DNA from: Poronia punctata
Lineage: Eukaryota; Ascomycota; Sordariomycetes; Xylariales; Xylariaceae
Assembly: GCA_022579005.1 (NCBI GenBank)
Contig: MU401455.1
Location: 496,001 to 560,000 of the forward strand
Direction of reading: 5' to 3'
Length of the DNA: 64,000 bases
A program made the translations under genes and the position numbers. Below the pieces are notes generated by a model that was not told where the DNA came from, searched no databases, and saw only the letters and a list, made by a program, of their open reading frames with translations. Shown in pieces: positions 1-10,670 of this stretch (positions within the stretch are counted from its first letter, which is position 1; each line of letters starts with the position of its first letter).

Positions 1-589
1 CCGCCGCGTACAACGCTCATTACAAGACCCGCAAATATTTCCCCTAACTTGAAGGTAAATATATATACCTTACCTATCTATCCCTTGGCAGCAAGATTTA
101 TAAGGTACTTACCTAGGTAAAGTAGGTTACGGTGTATTTCGAAACAATTATTGTAAGAAGGGGGCCGTTCGTTTTGTTGTCTTCTGTCTCCTTTGCAGTG
201 TATATAAATAGATTTTGTTCTTCCTCCTTTTCTTTTCGTCTTGTTGATCAATGTAATGGATCTAGGTTATATACTTTACTTGTATTATAAGTTCTGTTAT
301 CCAATCTTTTAGTTTAGTTTTAGTTTTTATCCTCGTTGCCTCTTTTGATCAGTTTTGTAGAACCCCCCCCCCCCTTTATACACTTACTCTCCCCCCTTTA
401 TTAAGAGACCAAACAAATAACCCTACCAACTAATAAATAAATCAATCTTACAAGCAACAGTTCACACAAACACATTTAACCACTCAATCCCTCATCAACT
501 CGTCCCCATTTACAACCTTCCAACTTTCTCTCTCTCTATCTCTACCACATCCTATCCCAAAGAAGGAAAAAAAAACAAAAGAAAAAGAA
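1..589. other. Left-edge intergenic DNA and probable 5' leader
   Basis: No convincing gene. Frame 3 of the first 47 bases reads 14 codons ending in TAA and could be the tail of a gene from the left, but that is too short to support. The rest is pyrimidine-rich and AT-rich, with a 12-C run near 363-374 and CT-rich DNA just before the ATG at 590. This looks like a promoter and 5' leader for the small secreted peptide gene. Confidence 0.5.
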
Positions 590-828
590 ATGAAACCCAC
601 CATCATCCTCTTATTATTCACAACCCTCGTCACAGCCGGTGTAATAATAACTCCCATAACGCCCGATCAAGTCATACCAGATGTAGTAGATGGGGATTGC
701 TTCTTTGGTGTTTCGACGCCACATGGATGCGGGTCAGTCCTTTCCTTTCCTTTCTTCTCTTCTCTTTCTTTCTTCTTTTTGTTATGACTTACTGAAAAAA
801 AAAATTCCTTAGACCTCTGCGGGGATGA
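590..828 (+). CDS. Small secreted peptide, 52 aa, two exons
   Basis: Exons are 590-732 and 813-828, giving a 52-aa product. The N-terminus is a short Met-Lys start followed by a hydrophobic stretch (ILLLFTTLVTAGV), a probable signal peptide. The rest is a roughly 30-residue mature peptide rich in Pro, Val and Asp, with the segment GDCFFGVSTPHGC and, after splicing, the ending GPLRG. The intron has a GTCAGT donor, a CTTACTGA-like branch site and a TTCCTTAG acceptor, and the second exon supplies only five residues before TGA. The two Cys could form one disulfide. I recall similar tiny secreted peptides with a GDCFFGV...GC segment in other filamentous ascomycetes but cannot name a function. Without the intron the frame runs into low-complexity phenylalanine codons, which supports the splice. 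Confidence 0.6.
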
Positions 829-1657
829 TATTTATTTGCGTTAGTCAAGGAAAGGGAAAAAAAAAAAAAAAAAGAGGGAAAGGTGGCGCAATCCGTGTTC
901 CGGATACCTACCTACCTACCTTAGACATGGTTGAGCCGGGTTGAGGGGAGTGAGAAGATGAGGAATGGGGAACGAGGAATGAAAGAATGTGGAAAAAGTG
1001 AATCATGAGAAATGATGTTCGTCTTCTATTTGTCGTGTCGATTATGAAATCAAGTAACCTTGAAAGCCATCTGAATGGGATATGGCATATTAATATTCTG
1101 TGCCGCTGAATACATTCATCGTTCCAATTGTAATGATTTGAATCAGATGGCCTGGTATACAACTTATAGAGATCCTCATTTCACTTTCACATATATCATA
1201 CATGTGCTTCTTAGATGCTGCTGGATGGTGCATCTCGCGTTACCGTATTTGACCGTCGACTCCCAATCCTGCGGCTGGTGTGACATGTAATCCCATGATC
1301 AAGGTTACACCAGGGTTTGGATCGTTCAGAGTGTAGTAAAATAAGCAAGCTCGCTGCCTGTAATTGTGTTTCGTTCATAATTGTACTCGCCTCTATCCAA
1401 ACCCATATTCTCCGGACCTAGTATACCCTGTATTCCCTGGCTATGACGCCTATGACAAGTGAAACTATTATGGAAAGGGACAAAATGACGAACCAGGGGG
1501 CTAGGACCCTAGGAACAACCCCCTAAACGCCATCCAAAATGCTATACACCAGTGTCAAAGGATAAATGACAATGCGGACACGTAACAACCGGCACGGGGT
1601 GCAACATTCTCGGACCCGACCGCCACGAAAATCCAAAATCCGTTTCGACACCTTCTT
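829..1657. other. Intergenic between convergent genes
   Basis: Contains poly-A tracts and presumably the 3' UTRs of the two converging genes. The short reading frames here have no recognisable protein features. I see no RNA gene or repeat. Confidence 0.5.
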
Positions 1658-2978
1658 TTATATCGACTCGTGAGCAAGACCGTTCGTAGCCCCGTCCTGA
1701 GAGTCCCGTTTCGGAGCGTAGATGCGGAATTGGTAAAAGATGATACAGTCTTCGACGATCGTCCCCAAGGATCCGAGAAACCACGGTATGGCCTTTAGTA
1801 AATACTTGGGTTCCTGTGAATACGCGAAAACGCTCAACCCATACATCAAGTTACCGGAGAGGGAAAACAAGAAGAATAGTAGCGCAAGGCCTGTCGAATG
1901 TTAGCTTTATTTGATCTCGGCTCGACTGGGTATGTAGAGTTTACCTTCGCATGACTTCTCCTTGTAGTTCTTGGCAATTTGCGGAACTCGAGCGCTATAA
2001 GATGGTCAGATAAACATGGCTGCGACTTATTTTCTTCGGCGGAAGCGTACCACAGATAGCATAGAGCACTAGTCCACCCCAATACCTGCCCACCAATGCC
2101 TGCCGGAGAGCTTGTGTCGGGCACGGTGGCGCCATCGGGGCTGTCCCATGCTCCTATGCGATACGAGACGAACCAGCCGGCGGCGCCAACGATATAGATA
2201 GCCAGAATACTTAATGTGTTGCTCAGCCAGGGGCTGCTATTTGGAGTCTCATCCTCGCCGGTCAGGGCACGCTTGATAGGGTCAAGACTCGACTCTTCGT
2301 GGCGCGAGTGGCGGATGTGCGAACTTGGCAAGCCCGAGGAACTTCGTCTCCGCAGTAATGGTTCGCGTTCTGGTCCTGCAGCGGCGGTGGAGGCGGTTCG
2401 CTGTCGGCGATTGCGGCGGGCGCTGCAGATATTATAATAGGAGCATTGAGTGATGAGGATAAGATCGCAGATGCAAAAATAGCATGCTAATACCATAGCC
2501 GTCGGCGCCAGGCCAGTCACGAGGGCACCTATGGTGAATGGAGGTATCGTCAGTCCAGGCTTTTTGTGAAGGCTGGCGTAAAAAGATATGTGGTAACCTT
2601 TGGCTCATCGAAGATGGAGCGCGGTATGGTTGAGGGGTGCACGTAGGCCGACGAATATTCGACATAACTCGGAGCATGATCGACTGCTTGGCATTCGAAG
2701 CAAGAAATCAAAGGGCGCCTACCGCTTAAATTGGCCAGGTCGCCAAGTAGCCAGATGGCTAGAAATCCCATCGACAACCCATCGGCACTCTTTGTCTTGA
2801 AATTCGTGATGAGCTGGGGAAGCTGCGATATCGGGTTAGCTAGGAGAATAGCGCAGGGTGGCAGGGTACCTGTCGATTGCCGTACCAGCAGACATATCCA
2901 TGCTGTCAAGCTTATGCTACCAAATATACCGGAGAGGGCCTCGTTGACCGATGGGCCTTGTAATATCTGAAATGCCAT
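1658..2978 (-). CDS. PQ-loop repeat vacuolar membrane protein (Ypq/RTC2 type)
   Basis: Five exons on the minus strand: 2978-2886, 2822-2723, 2528-2051, 1994-1945 and 1890-1658, giving 317 aa. Splicing rebuilds two PQ-loops. The first, LLPQLITNFKTKSADGLS, crosses the first intron. The second, RVPQIAKNYKEKSCEGLA, is carried largely on a 50-nt exon. Both are followed by family-typical helices (LAIWLLGDLANLSG and FFLFSLSGNLMYG). Seven membrane segments are expected, with a charged Ser/Arg-rich loop in the middle. Proteins of this family (yeast Ypq1-3, human PQLC2) sit in the vacuole or lysosome membrane and export cationic amino acids. The intron at 2529-2722 is long (194 nt) compared with 54-63 nt for the others. 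The start at MAFQ sits directly before the first helix, as in homologues. Confidence 0.88.
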
Positions 2979-4663
2979 GATGGTGGGAACTGTAGACTCC
3001 CAAGGTCTAGAGCCGTAGGTAGAAAGACGGGGGAGCAAGTTAATAGTATGTATCTCCTGTTTCGATGGCTGTTGAATATAACAGCAAGAGACGAGCTATA
3101 TCATACAAGGAACCCGATCATGTGGCTAGCTGGCTACTCGTAGACACACCGGCATAGACGAAGAGGAAGAAAGGAGTCAGCTGGGGAGACGAGTGCTGAG
3201 GATAGCAACTGCTAGATTACACAGTATATTGATAGATTGTTAGAACTTAGAACTATGGTACCGGAGTGGCTGTGACTAAGACTCGTAAAGGTCGTCGGGG
3301 ATTGGATAGGCAGGTCAACCGCAACATTTCTTATCTTTCCACAATGTACCAAGAGATAAGCGGACATGACGGTGTAACCGTGGGGAAGGACTTTCGTACC
3401 CACCATTACGCAGCAGAAAACCAGTAAACCGAGAGAGTGGCACCGAAAAAGGTTTAACCTAGTGTTAAATATTCGGTACATATTGGCTTGTGATGCAATG
3501 AAGGAGGCAAGGAATGGGGGGATCGCATATGCATATGCAGATGGGGAAGTCGGCAATAGGACTTCCTTCTTGTTTTGTTATTTGATTCAAAGTACTAATG
3601 TCTCGGCGCAAAGAAATGGCTGATGATGCAGAACAAAGTACAACTTTGCAGCCAATAAAACCAGACGCGCGTTCGGATCCCCAGCTGAGAGCTTCGCTGT
3701 GACGTCGTCAACCTATTGACAGAACCTAGCCCATTACCGAAATAGGGGTCCAGATCACTTGCAGCTGCGTCACAGCTGCCGTGCCCATACTACTGTACCG
3801 CCCAGCCTGTGCCTAGCACCCTAGGTCGGCATCCTGTTCCTACGATATTTACCAGTACTCGTACGTGTCGGTATGATGTCCATTTCCCCGCTACGGCTGG
3901 TAGGCTACGAGCTAGATGTCCTCCCGCAGACTTGACTGTAGATTACTGTCCTAGGGCCTGGGTAATTATGGAGGCGGGCAAGTGCTTGTATTTCTATTCA
4001 ATAATATTACCTTTGTAAAAACTTACAGTACAGAATACAGCGATCGGCTGGGGATCAGTAGGTACTCGTACGAGTAGGAAGGTGGTTACTCGTACGGACC
4101 AGGCGTGCCAGGTGTGACGCCTTTATTTCTCATCCTTGATTAATTTTCGAGTTTCCCAAAAATGAGTCAATCATTTATTAGTAAAAATCGTGTGTCGAGC
4201 ATAAGCACAGCGAGTACATGTGAGCGGGAGGCCGATCAGGCGTATCAGCAGCGTGCGGTGAAGGTGGAGCGAATCAGGCACACGCGCCCGAGTCACGTTC
4301 CCTTGCCAACCACTAACTACCAAACCGGCTCCTACCAATCAAAGCCATGTCTGCACGCGCCTGGCCCTTCTATAATGTGGCCGCCATCGCAACGAGTTGA
4401 TTCGGTGCCTACGAGTACGTTGCAAAAGGCATGAAGATCCATGTACGTGTAGTGTATTGTAGATAAAGCCGATTGAAAATAAACAACAACGACAACAACA
4501 AACAGTTTAGCCTAGGCTGTATATACATACATACATACATACATACATAGGTAGACTTATAAAACTTTCACCTAGATACATAGTAGTCATTGTGCTACTA
4601 GGTACACCTCTTCAAGTTATCGAGATTACTGCGTGCCGGGTTGTGATCAAGACAACCCCCGCC
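2979..4663. other. Intergenic, divergent promoters
   Basis: Lies between the divergent PQ-loop gene and the nuclease gene. It holds a CATA microsatellite at 4525-4549 and a cluster of TACTCGTA/TACGAGTA octamers at 3135, 3856, 4063, 4069, 4087 and 4410. Open frames here have no domain features and are treated as chance. Confidence 0.5.
4525..4549. repeat. CATA tetranucleotide microsatellite
   Basis: Six tandem copies of ACAT, read directly from the sequence, about 115 bp upstream of the nuclease start codon. Confidence 0.9.
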
Positions 4664-5746
4664 ATGCATCTCGACATAAGAGCCCTCACCCTGGGCCTCT
4701 CCGTCTTACCGGGGGCCATCGCATGGGGTAGTCTGGGACACATCACAGTCGCTTACATCGCGAGCAACTTCGTGCGCGACGACACGGCGGCCTACTTCCA
4801 AGAGCTGCTGCGCAACGACACGGAGCACTATCTCGCCGGAGTCGCGACCTGGGCCGACAGCATCCGGTACACCAAATGGGGCCGGTTCAGCAAGAACTTC
4901 CACTTCATCGACGCCAAGGACGACCCGCCGACGTACTGCGGCGTCGACTTCGAGCGCGATTGCAAAGTCGACGGATGCGTCGTCAGCTCCATCCAGAATT
5001 ACACCTCGCAGTTGCTCGATGCGGAGCTGTGGCCTTGGCGAAGGGCCCAGGCGGCCAAGTTTGTCATTCATTTCTTGGGCGATATCCACCAGCCGTTGCA
5101 TGTTGAGAATGTTGCGCGGGGCGGGAATGGCATTCTTGTTAATTGGGATGGGCATGAACTTAATTGTAAGACGAGAGAATCTTCCCTCGCTTATTGTCGT
5201 CCCGGGGAAAAAAAAGAAAAAGTTACATGGTGAATTGGATCCAAGATGGATATCTAAGCTAATCCTACTTACTACTATAGTACACCACGTATGGGACTCG
5301 AGCATCGCCGAGAAGATGCTAGGCGGGAATCGGAGAAAAGTATACGCCAACGCATTCCGATGGGCCACGGAGCTCGTAGACGAGATCAAGTCGGGGAAAT
5401 ACCAGACCGCAAGTTCATCATGGAACGAGGGGTTGATCCTCGACGATCCTATCGGGTCGTCGATGGTCTGGGCGAACGAGACCAATGCTTATGTCTGTTC
5501 ACACGGTAAGTCTTCCCTTTGCCCTCCGAGGGACATCAGCGGTTTTTAACTTGTGTGATTTTATTAGTTTTCCCCGAGGGTCCGTCAGCGATCGAGGGTC
5601 AGGAGCTTGCGGGAGAATACTTTGAGAAAGCGGCGCCTGTCATCGAGCTACAGGTTGCAAAGGCGGGCTATCGGCTCGCGGCCTGGCTGGACCTGATAGT
5701 CGAGAGGATATCGAGAAACAAAGCAGCGAATGCGGGTGAGCTGTAA
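4664..5746 (+). CDS. Secreted S1/P1-type zinc nuclease
   Basis: Exons 4664-5165, 5281-5505 and 5568-5746 give 301 aa. A 20-residue signal peptide ends in AIA, so the mature enzyme starts with Trp21, the residue whose N-terminus binds zinc in P1 nuclease. All nine trinuclear-zinc ligands are present with exactly P1 spacing: Trp21, His26, Asp65, His80, His136, Asp140, His146, His169 and Asp173, equal to mature 1, 6, 45, 60, 116, 120, 126, 149 and 153. The motifs HFLGDIHQPLH and LHHVWD are visible, the latter formed across the first splice. Such enzymes cleave single-stranded DNA and RNA and 3'-nucleotides outside the cell, usually for phosphate or nucleotide scavenging. The upstream in-frame ATG at 4592 is ignored because it would bury the signal peptide. 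The length is typical of the family. Confidence 0.93.
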
Positions 5747-5945
5747 CAGAAAGTTGGTCACGCCTCTTTTTGTAACCTACATTGGATAACTAGTCCAGCG
5801 GGATGAGTTTATGAAAAAATTACAAGACACGACAGGTCCATTTTTAAGATTGCTGAAATACAAACACTACAAATGGCAAAATGATGCAAGTAAACTGTTA
5901 TTTAAGGGATATACTATATAATGCCCTTTGATACACAAAATTATC
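5747..5945. other. Short intergenic spacer before the 5S gene
   Basis: AT-rich; presumably holds the nuclease 3' UTR. Nothing else seen. Confidence 0.4.
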
Positions 5946-6064
5946 ACATACGACCATAGGATCTGGAGAACGCGGGGTCCCGTCCGCTCCCCCATAGCTA
6001 AGCCGGATACCGCCAGATCAGTAGTTGGGTCGGTGACGACCAGCGAATCCCTGGTGTTGTATGT
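5946..6064 (+). rRNA. 5S ribosomal RNA
   Basis: A 119-nt sequence starts ACATACGACCATAGG and ends GGTGTTGTATGT, so the two ends pair to form helix I. It carries the conserved internal blocks CCCGTCCGCTC, TAAGCCGGAT, AGTAGTTGGGT and GGTGACGACCAGCGAATCCC. These match the pattern of Neurospora-type 5S RNAs. A run of six T's follows at 6064-6069, the normal RNA polymerase III stop. Single dispersed 5S genes, outside the rDNA array, are normal in filamentous ascomycetes. I see no decay that would mark it as a pseudogene. Confidence 0.92.
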
Positions 6065-8141
6065 TTTTTACATTTTCCATTTTACCTTTTCCTTTTTGCC
6101 CTTTCTATCATCAATCTTAAATCCTTTTGTCAAGCTCGCATTCGAATCAAATGTATCACAAAGTGTTAGCGATTATCGGTCCTTGCCGCTTTTGTAAACG
6201 TGCTCAGTGTTTGAACTCGCATCTGGTGATAAGGTTCGAAGTGTCAGAATCGATTGACATGTGCAGAGTGGCGGCAAGCGAGACTTGTGAGGAATTGGAT
6301 GCATTTGATCCCAGGCAGGGGTGGATATAGCTGGATACTCGTTAGCTACTCAATCAAGGCCGCTGATACTTGATGCGGTGTACATGATTCTATTTTACGA
6401 AACAAGGCGCCTGAAGATGGGTGAGGTTGGAAAGCGATTGGTGAAACCTAGTTCGGCCTTGTTTGCGGAGGCGTCCGGATAATCAGGCCGGATACCGAAC
6501 TAGCATCTGAGCAGCAACCATAGAAGCAAGCATTTTAGTATGTTAATCTGGAATACTGGCACTTGTTCTATCCCCGAACGCCTGAGAAACAAGCGAAGAC
6601 GGCAATTTTTGTGATTTCAGATGATATTCCCTAGTCTACTAGAGCAGAGAAAAGACAAGCAAGTATATTATAGATCACGAGTGTCATTTTGTAAGGCAAT
6701 TCCCGGCTTCTTAGCTGGGCAAATGTTGGTTATGACATTTTTGATAATATCAAAAACTTTTGGTGAGGGTCATGACTTCGTGCTCTCGAGTATTACTAGC
6801 ATGTTTGCCACCAAACCCACCAAAATAGTCCTGTGCCTCTCGCGTCGGAAAGGACCCCTAATGAAACGCTACTACGGCCTGCGACTGCTCAGTTTGAGGT
6901 TTCTGTATGCTGAATGGTTTAAAGAATTTAAAGGTGGAGGAATCAGGGGTTTAATAATCCGATCTGTAACATCCCGAGCCGCAAGATGGAGAACCCTGCC
7001 TACTCCCTACCTACAGAGTCCTTGTTCCCCACTTCAGGGAATAGCTAGGTACCTAACCTACCCTAAAACGTTTACCCCAACATTGACGATTTTGAGGTCA
7101 TTGCAGTAAACCATCCCAAGGCTTTCAGCACATCGCGTTCAAAGAATGTTTCAGTAGACTACGGGCTACCATTATACGATGTTGCATCGAATCTTTATGA
7201 CCGGGCATCCCACCCCCTCTGGACTTTATTCCCGTACTACGGTAGGTCCTACCTACGAGTAGCCCTGGATATACGTGTGCCACCTTGCGTGCTAGGTCAG
7301 ATAACCGCCGGAGTGGTGGATTGTTTGACGTCTGATATCTTGGTCAAAACCTTACAGGGGCCAATCAATTACATCTCCACTATACGTCTTGTACTGCGAT
7401 TCGCAGGCTTCGAACCTACGAACGACTCACGAGTATCAGCGCGCCAATATTTCGCAACATGCACACCCACCATGTCCCTTTAAAAGGCAAGAGTACGTCT
7501 CCTGGTGATATTCAAATAAGCTCTCGCATCCCTGTTCGATCTGATGCAGCTTGGGCGTCGAGAAACGCCTCCCGCGTCGTCCCCCTGTTCTTGTTGTAGC
7601 TTTCATAACCATCGGGATCCGTCCTCGTTTGCAAACCCTTGTCACGTCTGCCATTTGTTCGACTCCAACCAGCGTAGCAGCACCTTGTCTTTTCGTTTTG
7701 AATCAGTGGATACGGTTCCTTTTCATCACCCTCCTAGACGGAGAGAATGTGATGTTGTCACTGTTACTGATGGCCTGCTCCTCTCCTCGAGCATGGGCCG
7801 TCCCAACCGAGAAGATGGATCTGGTCTGATATGTCACAGCGGCGCATATAAGTGAAATATCTTGGCCGTCCCGGTCTCGTTTTAAACCTTTGATTCTATC
7901 CTTTTTTTATCCTCCCTCGAGAATGCGCTGGTAGTGTGTCTTGTTCATTCGTTCCTTTTACACGCTATTGTGAATACTTCATTTTCCATTCTTGCGTCTG
8001 TGACACATTCTTTTCAACAAGCCTTTAAACACGGTCTGGAACCAATTCGCTTCTTTCACAAATATTCGATTCTTGTCTATAGCCGACGGTAAAACGGGCT
8101 GGGTTTCTCGTATCTGTTGCCTTACAAAAAAACTCGTCATT
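6065..8141. other. Intergenic, no supported gene
   Basis: Two kilobases between the 5S gene and the QNG-repeat secreted protein. The longest open frame (6621-7109) has no domain, no introns of fungal type and random-looking composition. A T-arm-like hairpin lies on the minus strand near 7395-7420 but no full tRNA folds. The last 250 bases are CT-rich and look like a promoter and leader for the gene at 8142. Confidence 0.5.
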
Positions 8142-10091
8142 ATGCAGACCAAGAGTTTCCTTCTCGGGCTTCTCAGCCTTACAGCAATTGCAGAAGCCAC
8201 TGCTATCCATCGACCATTTGACAGCATCTTGGAACGACGAGCAGCACGGGCTGTTCAAGATCGGCGGGATTTCCAGGGTAACAGGTTTGGTGGTTCGTAT
8301 CTCTCACTACCTACCAAAGCAGACCAAGCCGATGTTAACCAACTTCTAGGTGGCCGTGGCCGTGGCCGTGGCCGAGGCGGACGTGGAGGTGACAATGGAG
8401 GCTTCCAGCAAAACAACGGAGGCCAGGACAACGGGCAAAACAACGGCAAGGCCATCTCTCCGGGCTGTGACTTGTCAACAAGCTAATATGTATGCGGGTA
8501 GATCAAGAGAACGATAACCAAGGAGGGGGCAACAACAATAATAACAACAACGGAAATAGTGGGTTTACGGCGCCCCTCTAGGTCTTGCCTTCCCCCTTAA
8601 AGACCAGGTCTGCTAACATCTGGTCATAGACAATGGTGCTACCCTCACCTTAAACGCCGATGCTGTGCAATCCGGGTCGGCTTCAGATGGTAGTCCAGAT
8701 CAGTCTAAAGGCGAGGCGCCTTCTAAGACGTGAGTGATGACTTCATGACCATGCTTGAGGGATATCTAACACAATGTTTAGGGACCCCTCCAACTTTATC
8801 AATTTTTGCTCTGGCAAGGAGCTCACCAACGGTCTCCAAAAGACGGATGGTTCATGTAACGGTATCGGTGAGTTTGCTGATAGACGGCTCCTTTCGCCCG
8901 AGGGGGTTGATATTAATAAATCTCAGTGATGGGTAACATCCCCGCCAAGAAAAACATGGTTTCAAGTGTTCTTGTCAACCCCCAGAACGGCGACAATCTG
9001 GACGAGAACACCGATTTCCAGATCCAAGTGCAAGTGGCCAACTTTGCACCCGGAACATTCACCAACGCCGACCGTACCTATTACACCGCTCCCCAGGACC
9101 TAAACGACCAAGGTTTCGTCATCGGCCACACCCACGTCACCGTCCAAGACCTGGGCGATACTCTGAATCCTACCCAACCCCTTGATGCTACCCAATTTGC
9201 CTTTTTCAAGGGAATCAACGATGCCGGAAATGGCCAAGGTCTTCTTTCGGCAGACGTTGATGGTGGTCTTCCTGCTGGCAACTATCGCGTTTGCACCATG
9301 ACTGCTGCTGCTAATCATCAGCCTGTCATCATGCCTGTCGCACAACGCGGTGCTCAGGATGACTGCGTTCGTTTTACAGGTCCGTGCTCGTAGTTGACTG
9401 TCCTGCTCGATTCCATCTCATTCCTCCAAAGTTTCAATTATTGGACCGCTGGCTAACTGTAATAGTGGGCGGAAATAATGGCGGCAACAATGGCGGCAAT
9501 AACGGCCAAGACGGTCAGAACGGTCAGAACGGTCAGAACGGTCAGAACGGTCAGAACGGTCAAGACGGTCAGAATGATCAAGACGGTCAGAATGGTCAAG
9601 ACGGCCAAAATGGCCAAGACGGCAACAACGGCGACAACAACGGCCAGGGCGGCCAAGGGGGTCAAGGGGGTCAAGGTGGCCAAAACGACAACCCCTTTGG
9701 TCAAAACAACCCCTTCGGACAAAACAATCCCTTCGGCCAAGGCAATAATCCCTTCGGCCAGGGACAAGGAAACAATGGACAAAACAGTAATAATGACTCA
9801 AATACAGACGGGCAATCAGAAGACCCCAATAATCAAACTACTGACTCCTCCCCCTCGCAGACTAGCCGCAACGCATTAGGCGGTATGACCGCCCCCCCAA
9901 TCACCAACTCCGGAGATTCCTCCAGACCCTTTTCCGTCGCCGGCAATACCTTTGTCAATCAAGAGACGGCACGCGGACGCAGTTGCGATATACAGCAAAA
10001 CGCCTGCTCCGATGCCGTCAATGCCGGTTCCGGGGAAGCTTCTTTCTCTCTTTCCGACTGCCAGGAGCAGATGAAGCGGTGTATGGGTTAA
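8142..10091 (+). CDS. Secreted conserved fungal protein with RGRG and QNG/QDG repeat regions
   Basis: My model has six exons: 8142-8445, 8502-8558, 8630-8729, 8782-8867, 8927-9379 and 9466-10091, for 541 aa. Order along the protein: signal peptide (residues 1-20), a Gly/Arg (GRGRGRGG) and Asn/Gln-rich spacer, a conserved folded domain (about 177-360, from DPSNFINFCSGKELTNG to MPVAQRGAQDDCVRF, with GHTHVTVQDLG inside), a tandem QNG/QDG region with NPFGQ repeats, and a C-terminal Cys-containing segment (RSCDIQQNACSDAVNAG ... CQEQMKRC). I know the folded domain from many ascomycete secreted proteins, sometimes mislabelled as ribosomal protein S17; its function is unknown. Hydrophilic Asn/Gln/Gly repeats suggest a wall or matrix role (inference). 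The first intron is best explained by a GC donor, so exon 1's end is the weakest part of the model. Confidence 0.75.
9504..9629 (+). repeat. In-frame 9-bp tandem repeat (GGTCAGAAC-like), 14 units
   Basis: Fourteen consecutive 9-nt units such as GGTCAGAAC and GGTCAAGAC encode Gly-Gln-Asn/Asp triplets within the last exon of the secreted protein. Five adjacent units at 9513-9557 are identical, which suggests recent slippage. The unit is a multiple of three, so copy-number change keeps the frame. Confidence 0.95.
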
Positions 10092-10615
10092 GGTAAAATA
10101 ACCAACCAGAAGGAGATGTTATGAAGAGAGGTGGTGGTTGGGTGGGGTGGGGCTATTATGGATGGATGGATGGATGGATTTTGGCGGTGCAAAAATCTTG
10201 AAGAGAAGGAAATATTTATTCTTATCATCTCGCTTCGCGTTCTTCCTTTGGGGATTGGATGGGGACGTCTCGTCTATATCTTTAAATCACAAAGGTAGAT
10301 AAAAGGGGGAGCCAACTGGGATACCTTATATATTTTGGCCCCCCCCCCCCCCCCCTTCTCTCCGTGTTATATATAACTTCTTTTCTATACAATGTACTCT
10401 CTGTATCTTGGCAGTTATATAAATTATTTCTTTCTTCAATTTTTCCAGGTTTAGTATCTTTCGTAGTCGTTACTTCCCTCTTCCCTATTCCCTGGGGTTC
10501 AGGTCACAGCACACAATCCGGTTATAAAATTGCAGTCCCAACCCGGGAGAAAAAAAGGGGGGGGGGGGGGGGGGGGTGGGGGGGGGGGGGGTGGGGGGGG
10601 GGGGGGGGGGCGGGT

Positions 10616-10670
<55 letters not shown>

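Noticed and set aside
3212..3556. 114-codon minus-strand frame upstream of the PQ-loop gene
   Set aside because: No domain, no leader, and it lies in the presumed promoter region.
6621..7109. 162-codon open frame on the plus strand
   Set aside because: Random composition, no domain, no neighbouring intron signals, and no leader-like sequence.
7385..7460. tRNA-like B box and T arm (GTAGG TTCGAAG CCTGC) on the minus strand
   Set aside because: The T stem pairs perfectly, but no anticodon stem forms and there are too few bases for a D arm. At most it is a 3' tRNA fragment.
9418..9801. Long minus-strand frames opposite the QNG repeats
   Set aside because: They are shadows created by the 9-bp repeat; repetitive LTVLTV or RSDRSD sequence is the antisense of the real repeat.
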